From an uncultured Flavobacteriaceae bacterium (GTDB lineage: Bacteria; Bacteroidota; Bacteroidia; Flavobacteriales; Flavobacteriaceae), in the NCBI GenBank assembly GCA_947494825.1, contig CANLWN010000001.1, positions 372,001 through 436,000 of the forward strand: a DNA stretch of 64,000 nt, given 5' to 3'. The translations under genes and the position numbers were made by a program. The notes under the pieces are model-generated. The model did no database searches. It saw only the letters and a list, made by a program, of their open reading frames with translations, and had not been told where the DNA came from. Every line of letters starts with the position of its first letter. Positions within the stretch are counted from its first letter, which is position 1. Below are positions 16,258-25,629 of the stretch, in pieces.

Positions 16258-19200
16258 ATGAATAAATTTCTAAAGACAGCAATTGTATTTTTTTGGATCT
16301 TGGGCATGGCAACAACCATGAATGCCCAAAAATTGACCTCTAAGACCTTTGAAGGTCTGGAGTTCAGAAATTTGGGCCCGGCCCTTACTTCTGGAAGAAT
16401 CGCAGATATCGCAATTCATCCGGATAATGAGAATGTTTGGTACGTAGCGGTAGGTTCAGGCGGCGTTTGGAAGACTGTGAATGCGGGTACCACATGGAAA
16501 CCGATATTTGACAAAGAGGCCAGCTATTCCATAGGCTGTATTACGCTTGACCCGAGTAACCCCAGGACTATCTGGGTGGGTACAGGTGAAAACGTTGGCG
16601 GCCGTCATGTGGGCTTCGGGGACGGGGTATATGTAAGTCACGATGATGGGAAGACCTGGAAGAATATGGGCCTAAAACAATCCGAACATATTTCCAAAAT
16701 TTTGGTACATCCCGAAAATTCCAACATCCTGTGGGTGGCTGCCCAGGGCCCTTTATGGAGTTCCGGGGATCAGCGGGGCCTTTACAAGTCTACGGACGGG
16801 GGAACTAGCTGGAAAAAAACCCTAGGGAACAATCAATGGACTGGGGTAACCGATCTGCTTATGGACCCCAGGAACCCCGACGTTTTATATGCGGCCACTT
16901 GGGATCGGCATAGGACCGTTGCCGCGTATATGGGTGGAGGACCCGAATCTGGTATCCACAAGAGTACCGATGGTGGGGAAACTTGGACAAAACTGACCGA
17001 AGGTATCCCCAAATCAAATCTGGGTAAAATAGGGTTGGCCCTGTCCCCCTTTGACCCAAATGTTGTTTATGCGGCCATTGAACTGGACCGGAAAAAAGGC
17101 GGGGTATTCATGTCTGCAAACCAGGGCGCTTCCTGGAAGAAACAGTCCGATGCCGTATCTGGGGGCACGGGGCCCCACTACTACCAAGAATTGTACGCAT
17201 CCCCACACCAGGAGGGCAAGTTGTACCTGATGAGTAATACGGTGCAAATATCGGATGACCATGGAAAGACCTTTCGGTTTATGAACGAAAAAAACAAGCA
17301 TGTGGACAGCCATGCCATGGCCTTTAAAAAATCGGACCCCAACTATGTGCTCTTCGGTACCGATGGGGGATTGTACGAGAGTTTTGACCTGACACAAAAA
17401 TGGCGCTATGTATCCAACCTACCGCTAACCCAATACTACAAGGTGGCTGTGGACGACACCACCCCGTTCTATAACATTTATGGAGGCACCCAGGATAACG
17501 GTTCCCATGGAGGGCCGTCGCGGACACGCAACGAGGACGGTATACGAAACGCAGATTGGTGGATTACCCTGGGTGCAGATGGTCACCAGTCGGCCGTAGA
17601 ACCAGGCAATCCGGACATCACCTACGGGGAATTCCAACAAGGTTGGCTCTGGCGGATCGATCAGACCACCGGGGAAACGGTCTTTATACAACCACAACCT
17701 GGCGAAGGGGAACCCTATGAACGCTTTAACTGGGATGCGCCGATTTTGGTAAGCCCACATAATCCAACGCGTTTGTATTTTGCTTCCTACCGGGTCTGGA
17801 AATCCGAAAACAGGGGAGATGCCTGGACAGCTATTTCCCAGGACCTCACACGAAATCAGGAACGTATAAGCCTTCCTATTATGGGCCAACAACAGAGTTG
17901 GGACAACGCCTGGGACGTGGGAGCCATGTCGGTGTACAATACCATAACTTCCCTCTCGGAATCACCGAAGCAAGAAGGCCTGATCTATGCCGGTACCGAT
18001 GATGGCATTATTCAGGTAACGGAAGATGGCGGTACTTCCTGGAGAAGGGTAGAAGCAGGTAGCATCAAGGGAATCCCCGCTACCGCTTTTGTGAACGATA
18101 TCCGTGCCGATCTTTTTGATGCCGGGACGGTGTATGCCGCGTTGGACAATCACAAGTACGGTGATTTTAAGCCGTATTTAATTAAGAGTACGGACATGGG
18201 CAGGACCTGGAACCTGATCAATGGCAACTTGCCCAAACGCCTGCTTACATGGCGCTTGGTACAGGATCATGTAAAAAAGGAACTCTTGTTTGCCGCCACG
18301 GAATTTGGTATCTATTTCACGCCCGATGGTGGGAGCAATTGGATCCAACTAAAGGGTGGCCTGCCCACCATTTCCTTTAGGGATATCACCATACAGCGTA
18401 GGGAAAATGACCTGGTGGCAGCTTCTTTTGGAAGAGGGTTCTATGTGCTGGACGATATCACCCCCATACGTGAATTCAGTGCACAACAGCAAAGTGGCGA
18501 TGCCACCCTCTTTCCTGTAAAAAAGGCCTATTGGTACGTGGAAAACGATGGTATCTATGGGCAGGGCGACAACGATTACAAAGCCAAAAACCCGCCCTTT
18601 GGGGCCGTGTTCACTTATTTTCTTCCAGAAAAACTGAAATCGCTCAAAGAAGTACGGCAGGAAAAGGAGAAGAAACTGAAGGAACAAAAAAGCGCCGTTC
18701 CCTTCCCTGGATGGGAGGCCTTGGAGACCGAAACACAGCAAGACTCCATTAGGCTGTTGCTCACCATCCGCAATAGTGAGGGTACCGTAGTGAATACGGT
18801 AGCGGGGACCAATAAAAAAGGGTTCAACCGGGTGAGTTGGAAACTGAATTATCCGGACAGGAGCGGGGAACCCCTGAAGGTGAAAAAAGCCGGGGACGAC
18901 TTTTTTGGAAGTACCGTTTATGCAACACCCGGAGATTATACAGTGAGTTTGTCCAAGCGGGTAGATGGCAAGGTGACTCCCTTGGCAGGGCCGCAGGCCT
19001 TTAAGGTAGTTCCACTGGCAGAAGGAGCGCTCAAAGGGGCTTCCTATGCCGAGATCGATCAGTTCAGGGAGACCTATCAGGCCTTTCAGCAAGAGTTGAG
19101 TGCGGCAAATTCCGTGGTCTCCAAGCGACTGCTGTTAGTAGGCGCAATGAAAAGGGCGCTCGATAAATCCACCAACCCTACCACGGCACTTTCGGATCGG

Positions 19201-19509
19201 ATCCACAGTGCACGACAACAGCTCCTTGCCCTTGAAAAAGAACTGGATGGGGATAAGACCAAAGGGGAAATTGGGGAACGTTCCAAGCCTACGCCAGGCA
19301 GCGGGAATTTCATTGGCCAGGTAGCACTTAGTTCCACCACTTATGGACCCACGGCAAACCACAAGGCGGCCCTGAGCAGGGCACAAAAACAACTGGCGGG
19401 AATCAAAGGGGAACTCAAGACCCTGGTCAACGATGTGCTTCCTAAATTGGAGCAGGACCTTAAGGCTGCCGGTGCGCCCTGGATAGAAGGACAGGGGCTG
19501 CGGGAATAG
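16258..19509 (+). CDS. large secreted BNR/sortilin-like beta-propeller protein
   Basis: The 1083-residue protein has a signal peptide ending in MNAQK. It then contains many Asp-box (BNR) repeats of the form S-x-D-x-G-x-T-W: VSHDDGKTW, KSTDGGTSWKK, KSTDGGETWTK, KSTDMGRTWN. Together they form one or two propellers over residues 25-720, as in VPS10/sortilin and GH74 folds. The C-terminal 300 residues include a beta-sandwich (VRNSEGTVV-type strand, PGDYTVSLSKRVDGK) and a helical end. Such proteins are usually annotated as glycosyl hydrolases in Bacteroidota, but no catalytic acid pair could be assigned here. Length is typical of the group. The neighbouring gene on the same strand starts about 50 bases later. 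Confidence 0.85.
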   Translation: MNKFLKTAIVFFWILGMATTMNAQKLTSKTFEGLEFRNLGPALTSGRIADIAIHPDNENVWYVAVGSGGVWKTVNAGTTWKPIFDKEASYSIGCITLDPSNPRTIWVGTGENVGGRHVGFGDGVYVSHDDGKTWKNMGLKQSEHISKILVHPENSNILWVAAQGPLWSSGDQRGLYKSTDGGTSWKKTLGNNQWTGVTDLLMDPRNPDVLYAATWDRHRTVAAYMGGGPESGIHKSTDGGETWTKLTEGIPKSNLGKIGLALSPFDPNVVYAAIELDRKKGGVFMSANQGASWKKQSDAVSGGTGPHYYQELYASPHQEGKLYLMSNTVQISDDHGKTFRFMNEKNKHVDSHAMAFKKSDPNYVLFGTDGGLYESFDLTQKWRYVSNLPLTQYYKVAVDDTTPFYNIYGGTQDNGSHGGPSRTRNEDGIRNADWWITLGADGHQSAVEPGNPDITYGEFQQGWLWRIDQTTGETVFIQPQPGEGEPYERFNWDAPILVSPHNPTRLYFASYRVWKSENRGDAWTAISQDLTRNQERISLPIMGQQQSWDNAWDVGAMSVYNTITSLSESPKQEGLIYAGTDDGIIQVTEDGGTSWRRVEAGSIKGIPATAFVNDIRADLFDAGTVYAALDNHKYGDFKPYLIKSTDMGRTWNLINGNLPKRLLTWRLVQDHVKKELLFAATEFGIYFTPDGGSNWIQLKGGLPTISFRDITIQRRENDLVAASFGRGFYVLDDITPIREFSAQQQSGDATLFPVKKAYWYVENDGIYGQGDNDYKAKNPPFGAVFTYFLPEKLKSLKEVRQEKEKKLKEQKSAVPFPGWEALETETQQDSIRLLLTIRNSEGTVVNTVAGTNKKGFNRVSWKLNYPDRSGEPLKVKKAGDDFFGSTVYATPGDYTVSLSKRVDGKVTPLAGPQAFKVVPLAEGALKGASYAEIDQFRETYQAFQQELSAANSVVSKRLLLVGAMKRALDKSTNPTTALSDRIHSARQQLLALEKELDGDKTKGEIGERSKPTPGSGNFIGQVALSSTTYGPTANHKAALSRAQKQLAGIKGELKTLVNDVLPKLEQDLKAAGAPWIEGQGLRE

Positions 19510-19560
19510 TTTAAGAGAACTTTAAGGAAACCCTATGGGCAATTTTACTAATTTAAGCTC

Positions 19561-20211
19561 ATGAAGGGAACCTATAGTCTTTTGTCCCTGGGGTTGGCCT
19601 TACTGATCCATTTAGGCGCCACCGCCCAATACAAGGAGAACGATTGGGAGGATCGAGACCAGTGGATGCGGCTGCCACAAATTTTCCAGTTGGCCGAAAT
19701 TGGGAACGGTGATACCGTTGCCGATGTGGGTTGTCATGAAGGTTACCTGAGTATACGCCTTTCCAAAAAAGTAGGGGAGGAAGGCCAGGTCTATGCGGTT
19801 GATGTAAGACAAGATCGGCTCAATAACCTCAAGGAAAACCTCAAGAAAAGAAAACTGAACAATGTAGAGGTGGTCCTTGGCGATTACGATAATCCACAAC
19901 TTCCAAAAAATAAGCTCGATGTAGTCTTTGTTATAGACACCTATCACGAAATGGACGACTATATGACCATCCTAACCCATATTAAGGCCTCACTCAAGGC
20001 CGGTGGACGTATCGTGCTGCTCGAAAAGCTGAAACAGCAGATGAAGGGCAAGAGTAGGGAACAGCAGACCGGTGCCCACACGCTATCCATGGGCTACGTG
20101 AAAAAGGAACTGAAGGCGGCGGGCTTTACGATAAGCAAGGAAGTTAAAGATCTGGGGGTTTGGAACCATGAAAAGAACAAAAAGATGTGGGTCTTGGTGG
20201 CGACCAAGTAA
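19561..20211 (+). CDS. class I SAM-dependent methyltransferase with signal peptide
   Basis: The 216-residue protein has an apparent signal peptide (LLSLGLALLIHLGATAQYK). It is followed by a methyltransferase core: motif I VADVGCHEGYLSIRL, the acidic end of strand 2 in VYAVDVRQDRL, motif II VEVVLGDYDNPQLP and DVVFVIDTYHEM. The predicted export is odd, since SAM is not normally available outside the cytoplasm. Similar exported methyltransferase-like proteins occur in Bacteroidota and may have lost or changed activity. The glycine-rich loop here is GCHEG rather than the usual GxGxG. The target is unknown. Confidence 0.8.
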   Translation: MKGTYSLLSLGLALLIHLGATAQYKENDWEDRDQWMRLPQIFQLAEIGNGDTVADVGCHEGYLSIRLSKKVGEEGQVYAVDVRQDRLNNLKENLKKRKLNNVEVVLGDYDNPQLPKNKLDVVFVIDTYHEMDDYMTILTHIKASLKAGGRIVLLEKLKQQMKGKSREQQTGAHTLSMGYVKKELKAAGFTISKEVKDLGVWNHEKNKKMWVLVATK

Positions 20212-20302
20212 GGTACTTACCCTGTTTCAAGTGGACCATAATCACTTTGAACTATCAATAGAACTAATTGTTCAACACTCATAAACCTAAAACAATTCCA
20301 TC

Positions 20303-20719
20303 ATGAAAACACTATGTATCGCCCTTTTGGCTTTTGCGTTTACGATAACCTCCGATGCTGATAAAGAAGCCATTACGGTTGCTCTAAACTATTACATGGA
20401 AGGCTCCATGAACCGCGATTTCGATACGCTCAAGAAAGCGTTCCACGAAGATGCCATTATGACCATTGCCGACCAAAAGGAGGGCAGCTTTAAGCAGGTA
20501 AACGCCCGGGAGTTCTTTTCAAAAATGAAACCGGGAGAACCCCTAAAGCGTACCAATGAAATTGTAAGTATTGATGTGGGTGGCCATACCGCAATTGCCC
20601 GACTTAAAATCGAAGACGACGTGAAAATATTCCACGATTTTATGACGCTACAGAAATTCAAGGATCGCTGGTATATTGTAAACAAGAGTTTCTACTTGGA
20701 GAAGAAGTCAATGCCCTAA
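20303..20719 (+). CDS. secreted NTF2-like (putative lumazine-binding type) protein
   Basis: The 138-residue protein has a short signal-like start and then the NTF2-like sequence DKEAITVALNYYMEGSMNRD, KKAFHEDAIM, AREFFSKMKPGE and WYIVNKSFYL. This layout matches the putative lumazine-binding (Lumazine_bd_2) group of the SnoaL-like superfamily. It precedes a lipoprotein with another NTF2-like front domain by nine bases and should be on the same transcript. Function beyond ligand binding is not readable. Confidence 0.8.
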   Translation: MKTLCIALLAFAFTITSDADKEAITVALNYYMEGSMNRDFDTLKKAFHEDAIMTIADQKEGSFKQVNAREFFSKMKPGEPLKRTNEIVSIDVGGHTAIARLKIEDDVKIFHDFMTLQKFKDRWYIVNKSFYLEKKSMP

Positions 20720-20728
20720 TAAAAAAAG

Positions 20729-21826
20729 ATGATAAAAAAGGGAAGTGTCTTTTTTTTGGCGCTTGTTTTCATTTCCTGCCAGCCCAAAGTGGACAAGGAG
20801 GCCGAAAAGGAAAAGATCAAGTCGCTTATTGCCAGCATTGATGAGGCGCATTTTAAAAAGGATGCGGTACAGTTCTATGCGCCCAATACGGACAGTTGGT
20901 ACGATATCCGGGACGGGGGAATCCGCAAAAGGCTCAAGGCCGATATCATTGCGGGCACTCAGGACTATTTGGATCAAATGGAGTTCCTGGAGCTATCGCC
21001 CCAACAGGAACCGATCATAGAGATTTCCGATGATGGTTCGTTGGCCACCTATGCAGGGGCGGTTGTCGTTCGCGGATATTTATCCAAAAAACCCATGTTC
21101 TGGGTGGTCTCCTGGCAAAGTGTGCTTAAAAAGTTGGAAGGCGAATGGAAAATCGTTAGCAGTGCCAATACGGAGGCTGCTCCCGCCGCCACGGCGCCCC
21201 TGATCTTGGAGAAAGCAAGGACGGTCACTGGAACGCTCCCCGATAGCACTACCATTCGTGCGCTTGCCGATTGTCAAGGTCCGGAAAGACCATTTACCAC
21301 CTTAGTGTTTTCCTCCAAATCGGATGCTCGGATGGAACAACGTTACGGTGAGGGCCATGTGGTCCTCAAATACGGGGAGAACACATCCTGGACCTATAAC
21401 CGGATCACCCAAAAGCTTAATGAGTCCCCGGACGATGCTACCAAACTTTTTGTTCAAGGGCATGAACTGCATTGGCTGAGCCTACGGCCGGAAGACCGAT
21501 TTAGCCAGCCCAAATTTGTGGGTTTTGAAGAATTTGAAGGACATACGGCCTTTGTCTTGGAATTCACCGATATGCTAAACCGACGGATGTTGTTTTATTA
21601 CGATTTTGAAAGTTACATGCCCTTGGGCTTTGATACCCCGGAGGAAACCCCCGGTGGCAGGGTAAGGGTACGATTCATGGCATGGGAGGAACAAAACGGG
21701 ATTCAATTGGTAGACACGGCCACCTTTCAACAAGGAGAAGAACACTTCAGTTATGATTTCACTTCGGTCCAGATCGGAAACTTATCCCAGACCGATTTTG
21801 AAAGTAAGGACGCCTACCTCCAATAA
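20729..21826 (+). CDS. lipoprotein with NTF2-like front domain and beta-rich C-terminal domain
   Basis: The 365-residue protein has a lipoprotein signal ending in VFISCQP (C17). Residues 22-150 repeat the NTF2-like pattern of the previous gene (IKSLIASIDEAHFKKDAVQFY ... WVVSWQSVLKKLEGEWKI). After an alanine-proline linker, residues 165-365 form a separate beta-rich domain with WTYNRITQKLNE, FVLEFTDMLNRRMLFYY and YDFTSVQIGN. That pattern resembles the LolA-like outer-membrane lipoprotein-sorting fold seen in many Bacteroidota hypothetical proteins. It lies nine bases after the previous gene. The next gene is convergent with only seven bases between them. Confidence 0.7.
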   Translation: MIKKGSVFFLALVFISCQPKVDKEAEKEKIKSLIASIDEAHFKKDAVQFYAPNTDSWYDIRDGGIRKRLKADIIAGTQDYLDQMEFLELSPQQEPIIEISDDGSLATYAGAVVVRGYLSKKPMFWVVSWQSVLKKLEGEWKIVSSANTEAAPAATAPLILEKARTVTGTLPDSTTIRALADCQGPERPFTTLVFSSKSDARMEQRYGEGHVVLKYGENTSWTYNRITQKLNESPDDATKLFVQGHELHWLSLRPEDRFSQPKFVGFEEFEGHTAFVLEFTDMLNRRMLFYYDFESYMPLGFDTPEETPGGRVRVRFMAWEEQNGIQLVDTATFQQGEEHFSYDFTSVQIGNLSQTDFESKDAYLQ

Positions 21827-21833
21827 GGAGCGG

Positions 21834-22712
21834 TTAAGGAAGGGGCCTCAAGCCTTCTAAAATCTCCTGCAGATGGTTTCTGAGCAATGAAAAGTGACCT
21901 TCATTGGGCAATAAGTGAAAGGTAGTATTGGGAAGCATTTTGTTCAGGTGCATACCCCTGTATTTGGGAGCCATTTTATCCTTGCCGCCGTACCAAAGTG
22001 CGACGGGTTTTCGGATGTCCTTTAGGGCAAACCCCCAGTCGGACACATAGAGTTTCCATTCCTGTACCACTCCTTCGATCCCTTGTCTGTAGGCCTCCTG
22101 ACTACCTTTTATAAATTCGGTCCCGTAGGCTGGGTTTTCCTTAAGCAGTATTCGATCAGGTTTGGGGAGGAATTTTTGGAGCTGTCGTAGTCTTTTTTGC
22201 GGTTTTTTATAGAGCGTCTTGTATTCCTGTGCGATGAATTTCCTCAAATTCCTGTCCTTTTTGCTCCCTGCAAACCAATGCAACAGCTTTACTGGAAACC
22301 ATACGCCTTTTAACTTGCCCCGATAGTTATGGGGACCGGTTCCAGAAACAATGCTTGCCTTGGCGATCCTTTTCGGAATGCCCAGGGCACAGGCCAGTAC
22401 GTGCGGACCTCCGCCTGATAGGCCAAAAACGGAGAACGTGGCCATATCCAGGGCGTCGGCAAGAGCGGCAATGTCCTTGCCCCAATCCAATAAGGTCCGG
22501 TTTTCCTGATAGGAAGAAAGTCCAATCCCGGGTCGGTCGGGAGCTATGATCCTCAGCTGCAGCTCCCTTGCCATGGGGTCCATAAAAATACTGGACAAAC
22601 GGCTTTCCTGCCCCCCATGGAAATAGAACACGGGAAAACCGTTGGGGTCTCCGTATTCGGCAAAGCCCAGGGTTCTTCCGTCGGGTAGTGTAATGGTGTG
22701 TTCCGTATGCAT
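21834..22712 (-). CDS. alpha/beta hydrolase
   Basis: The 292-residue protein reads as an alpha/beta hydrolase: oxyanion segment FYFHGGQESRLS, the sequence IIAPDRPGIGLSSY, nucleophile elbow FGLSGGGPH (serine near residue 100), an acid in ALWYGGKDKMAP and a C-terminal histidine in LPNEGHFSLL. The start at 22712 puts the domain at once in place; longer versions starting at 22790 or 22835 would add an extra hydrophobic segment and overlap the upstream GH3 gene. It lies downstream of the GH3 gene on the same strand and is probably co-transcribed. The substrate is unknown. Confidence 0.85.
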   Translation of the reverse strand: MHTEHTITLPDGRTLGFAEYGDPNGFPVFYFHGGQESRLSSIFMDPMARELQLRIIAPDRPGIGLSSYQENRTLLDWGKDIAALADALDMATFSVFGLSGGGPHVLACALGIPKRIAKASIVSGTGPHNYRGKLKGVWFPVKLLHWFAGSKKDRNLRKFIAQEYKTLYKKPQKRLRQLQKFLPKPDRILLKENPAYGTEFIKGSQEAYRQGIEGVVQEWKLYVSDWGFALKDIRKPVALWYGGKDKMAPKYRGMHLNKMLPNTTFHLLPNEGHFSLLRNHLQEILEGLRPLP

Positions 22713-22782
22713 GGACTGTAGATTATAACATAAGCTATTGAGTAAAAAAAGTAACGCGGCCTGCCGCTTCCAAAACCGTTGC

Positions 22783-24717
22783 CTAGTCATAGCGAAGGCC
22801 CCAACCAAAAGGGTACAGCGGATTTTCCGAATCAAAGGGTACGTCCTCCAGTTGTTTTTCTACGGCCTGCATGCTGGAAGGCATTTCAAAGGGCAGTTTG
22901 CCCTCGGGCCGACCCTTCCCGGAGATGAGCTCAAAGAGCGCCTTGTCCGAGATACTGAAATGGCCCAATACGGCCTTGGCCTGTTCGCTGATTTCCGGTA
23001 TCACAATGGGCCGTTCCAAATATGCGGTTACAATGGTAGGTTTACGTTGCATGACGTCCAGAATCCGCTCTAACTCCTCAGGTGCATAATCCAATCGCCC
23101 CTGGTGAAAAAAGCTCTCCAGTAGGCCTTCCCGGGGTTCAAAGGGCGGATCCAAATTCAATAGGGCAAAATCGGCCTCGGCCAATTCATCCACGACATCG
23201 AAGTAGGAGGCCGCCAAGTCCCTGTCCATATTTTCTATGTAAACCTTGGGCTTCCCGGATAGGGGCAACGTTCCTGCTTCGTTTTTAAGTAAAACTGCCG
23301 ATCGCACCATGGTCTCAAGCCCTAAGCGTACATCCTCGGGCCTGCCTATATCGGATAACACCTCCTTTTCATTGATGTAGGGATCGTCAAAGAGGCCCAG
23401 CACAAACTTTTGGTGTAATAATTTACGCACCGATTGGTCCAGTCGCGATTCGGACACCCGTCCACTCTTCACCAATTTAACGAGGAGTTCCGGATTGTCC
23501 GTACCCCCAAACTGATCGATACCGGCATGTATGGCCTTCTCCACTTGCGTAAGGGCATCCAGGTCCTCAACGCCGTGGTCCATAGGTTCCCCAAATTTGG
23601 TCAGGGCACTGTCCGGATCATTTATAATGTTCCAATCCGAACACACAATGCCGGTATAATTAAGACTGTCCTTAAGCAGATCGGTAATAATCTCTTTGTT
23701 GAAGGCAAAACCTACATCTTCACTGGTCTGGCCTAAGGGGATGCCGTAATAGGGCATCATTTGGGCCGTTTTGGCCTTTATGGCTGCCTTAAAGGGAATC
23801 AGATGATAGGCGAAATTATTACCGGGATAGGCCTGGTCCTTGCCGTATTTGAAGTGGGCATCCCATCCGTCCTTTTGAGGTCCACCCCCTGAAAAGTGTT
23901 TGGTCATGGTGGACACGGAATTTCTATTTAGGCTATCGCCCTGCATGCCATAAATATAGGCGGCCGTTAGCATGGCCGATAGCTCTGCGTCCTCTCCAAA
24001 GGTGCCGGCAATTCGGCCCCATCGCGGTTCCGTGGCCAGGTCTGCCACTGGATGTAGTGAGGTATGCAGGCCTATGGCCCGGTATTCCCTGGCGGCAATC
24101 TGTCCAAAACGTACGGTGAGGGAAGAGTCACGCAGCGCCGCAAAACCCAAGGCATCGGGCCATTGGGAAAGGCTTTTCATGAATACGGCCGCACCTTTTT
24201 TGTTGCTATGCCGGGGATCCGAACTGAAGCTCAGGGGTATGCCCAAGCGTGTTTGTTCGGCTATTTTTTGGCAAGCATTCACCCACTCGATATGGACCAA
24301 GGGATCGTCCGGGGCCAGGGGAGAGGTAAGGTGGGTAATGCCCCTGGTAGCGATGTATTCTTCCGGAGGGTAGAACAGGGCCAGAATCCGCATGGGCATA
24401 ATGTCCAATTTGGTGGAGAACAGAAAGGGATGGAACATCTGCCCGGCCTTTTCCTCTATAGTCATTTGGGATAAAAGGTCATTAACCCTTACTTCCGGAG
24501 CAAGCCGCGTATCTTCATAGGTATCGAGCTTCCCGTTTTTGTTCAAGTCCCTAAAGGAGTGACCGTCTATCACTAAAACCGTTGCCGGACCTACAAGTTT
24601 ATCCTCGCCACGGTTTTTGATTCCCTGTATCTTGAAATAGCCGTAGAGGAAAATCCCGAGCAAAAGAATGAGGAGGATGCCTAGGGTCCAACGTAAAACT
24701 TTTAGAAATTTTTTCAT
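22783..24717 (-). CDS. GH3 family glycoside hydrolase, membrane-anchored
   Basis: The 644-residue protein starts at 24717 with a membrane anchor (residues about 8-30, LGILLILLLGIFLYGYF). An EF-hand-like calcium loop DLNKNGKLDTYED follows, often seen before GH3 domains in Bacteroidota. The GH3 N-terminal barrel has MTIEEKAGQMFHP, RWGRIAGTFGED, KHFSGGGPQ and the nucleophile aspartate in GIVCSDWN near residue 360. The second domain carries LLKNEAGTLPL and a final PFGWGLRYD. This order fits beta-glucosidase or beta-xylosidase-type enzymes rather than the shorter NagZ type. It is divergent from a NUDIX-type regulator with paired palindromes between them, which suggests that regulator controls this gene. 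Confidence 0.9.
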   Translation of the reverse strand: MKKFLKVLRWTLGILLILLLGIFLYGYFKIQGIKNRGEDKLVGPATVLVIDGHSFRDLNKNGKLDTYEDTRLAPEVRVNDLLSQMTIEEKAGQMFHPFLFSTKLDIMPMRILALFYPPEEYIATRGITHLTSPLAPDDPLVHIEWVNACQKIAEQTRLGIPLSFSSDPRHSNKKGAAVFMKSLSQWPDALGFAALRDSSLTVRFGQIAAREYRAIGLHTSLHPVADLATEPRWGRIAGTFGEDAELSAMLTAAYIYGMQGDSLNRNSVSTMTKHFSGGGPQKDGWDAHFKYGKDQAYPGNNFAYHLIPFKAAIKAKTAQMMPYYGIPLGQTSEDVGFAFNKEIITDLLKDSLNYTGIVCSDWNIINDPDSALTKFGEPMDHGVEDLDALTQVEKAIHAGIDQFGGTDNPELLVKLVKSGRVSESRLDQSVRKLLHQKFVLGLFDDPYINEKEVLSDIGRPEDVRLGLETMVRSAVLLKNEAGTLPLSGKPKVYIENMDRDLAASYFDVVDELAEADFALLNLDPPFEPREGLLESFFHQGRLDYAPEELERILDVMQRKPTIVTAYLERPIVIPEISEQAKAVLGHFSISDKALFELISGKGRPEGKLPFEMPSSMQAVEKQLEDVPFDSENPLYPFGWGLRYD

Positions 24718-24740
24718 TAGATGTGGTTTTAAAATATTTT

Positions 24741-24798
24741 CATTGTGACAATTTGACACAATGTAATTTAATTTCTTAACTTGACCAAAAATTTTGGT
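24741..24798. promoter_or_regulatory. two palindromes, candidate operators for the NUDIX-type regulator
   Basis: CATTGTG at 24741-24747 and CACAATG at 24757-24763 form a 7-bp inverted repeat with a 9-base spacer. A second, continuous palindrome ACCAAAAATTTTGGT spans 24784-24798. Both lie in the 106-base divergent space between the GH3 gene and the regulator gene. Their place suggests operators, but binding is inferred. Confidence 0.5.
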
Positions 24799-24811
24799 TT
24801 TTTTTAAGTCG

Positions 24812-24819
24812 TATATTTG
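24812..24819 (+). promoter_or_regulatory. -7 promoter element of the NUDIX-type regulator gene
   Basis: TATATTTG matches TAnnTTTG exactly and ends only four bases before the ATG at 24824, so the transcript would start at or next to the start codon. The palindrome at 24784-24798 covers the region where the -33 element should be, which would suit autorepression. Confidence 0.5.
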
Positions 24820-24823
24820 CGCT

Positions 24824-25564
24824 ATGTCCAAAAATCCGAAAGAAGTACTGGAGTTGTTACAAAGGGGAGAAGAACTGTTTCTTCCCCATATCTCCATTGA
24901 CAATGTCATCTTTGGCTATGAAAATGACAGTCTGTACGTATTGCTTTTGGAAATTGTGGAGGACAAATGGATGTTGCCCGGGGGATTTATTGAGCGTCAG
25001 GAACCTCTGGACCAGGCGGCCGTCCGTATCTTAAACGAGCGTACGGGCCTAAACAAGGTTTACCTAAAACAGTTTTACACCTTTGGGGACCCGAATCGGT
25101 CATTCCCCACCGAAATGGAGCAGCTTTTTTTGAAAATAGGTATCCCATGGGACAAGGATTTGTGGATTAGCCAACGCTTTATCTCTGTGGGTTACTATGC
25201 GTTGGTGCACATGGCCATGACCAGACCCACTGCGGGCTTTTTCTCATTAAGGCATCAATGGTTTCGTTTGGATGCCCTCCCCGAATTGCTGTTGGATCAC
25301 AAAGAAATTGTAGAAGCAGCGCTGCAAAAATTCCGTGCCGACCTGCAGGTAGATCCCGTAGCCTTTCATCTACTCCCACAAAAATTTACGATGCCAGAAT
25401 TGCACCGGGTTTACGAAACTGTTCTTGGCAGGCAAATGGATCGCAGCCGCTTCCAAAAGAAAATGTTGGGGTATGCCGTTTTTGAGCGCCTCGAGGAACG
25501 TAGGGAAGGAGTACCCCATAAACGGCCCTATCTCTACAGCTACAAATTGCCCGCAAATAAATAG
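24824..25564 (+). CDS. NrtR/AraR-like transcriptional regulator with degenerate NUDIX domain
   Basis: The 246-residue protein has an N-terminal NUDIX domain and a C-terminal winged helix, the NrtR-type layout. The NUDIX box reads GFIERQEPLDQAAVRILNER (about residues 55-74), followed by TGL. Against the consensus it keeps GX5E but lacks two of the acidic catalytic residues, so it is probably a sensor rather than an enzyme. The C-terminal part TMPELHRVYETVLGRQMDRS and RFQKKMLGYAVFERLEE is the winged-helix DNA-binding part. In Bacteroidota, such regulators control sugar use, arabinose being the studied case. The divergent GH3 gene supports a sugar ligand here (inference). Start chosen at the ATG 24824 after the promoter-like element. 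Confidence 0.85.
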   Translation: MSKNPKEVLELLQRGEELFLPHISIDNVIFGYENDSLYVLLLEIVEDKWMLPGGFIERQEPLDQAAVRILNERTGLNKVYLKQFYTFGDPNRSFPTEMEQLFLKIGIPWDKDLWISQRFISVGYYALVHMAMTRPTAGFFSLRHQWFRLDALPELLLDHKEIVEAALQKFRADLQVDPVAFHLLPQKFTMPELHRVYETVLGRQMDRSRFQKKMLGYAVFERLEERREGVPHKRPYLYSYKLPANK

Positions 25565-25629
25565 GCTGCCAACAAGCAACTTGGCACAGAATTTGAATAC
25601 TCCAAGGCTATAATCCATTGCAAAAAAAA

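Noticed and set aside
18349-19092. 247-codon minus-strand frame inside the BNR protein gene
   Set aside because: It is a shadow of a long GC-balanced gene whose repeats and signal peptide are clear on the + strand.
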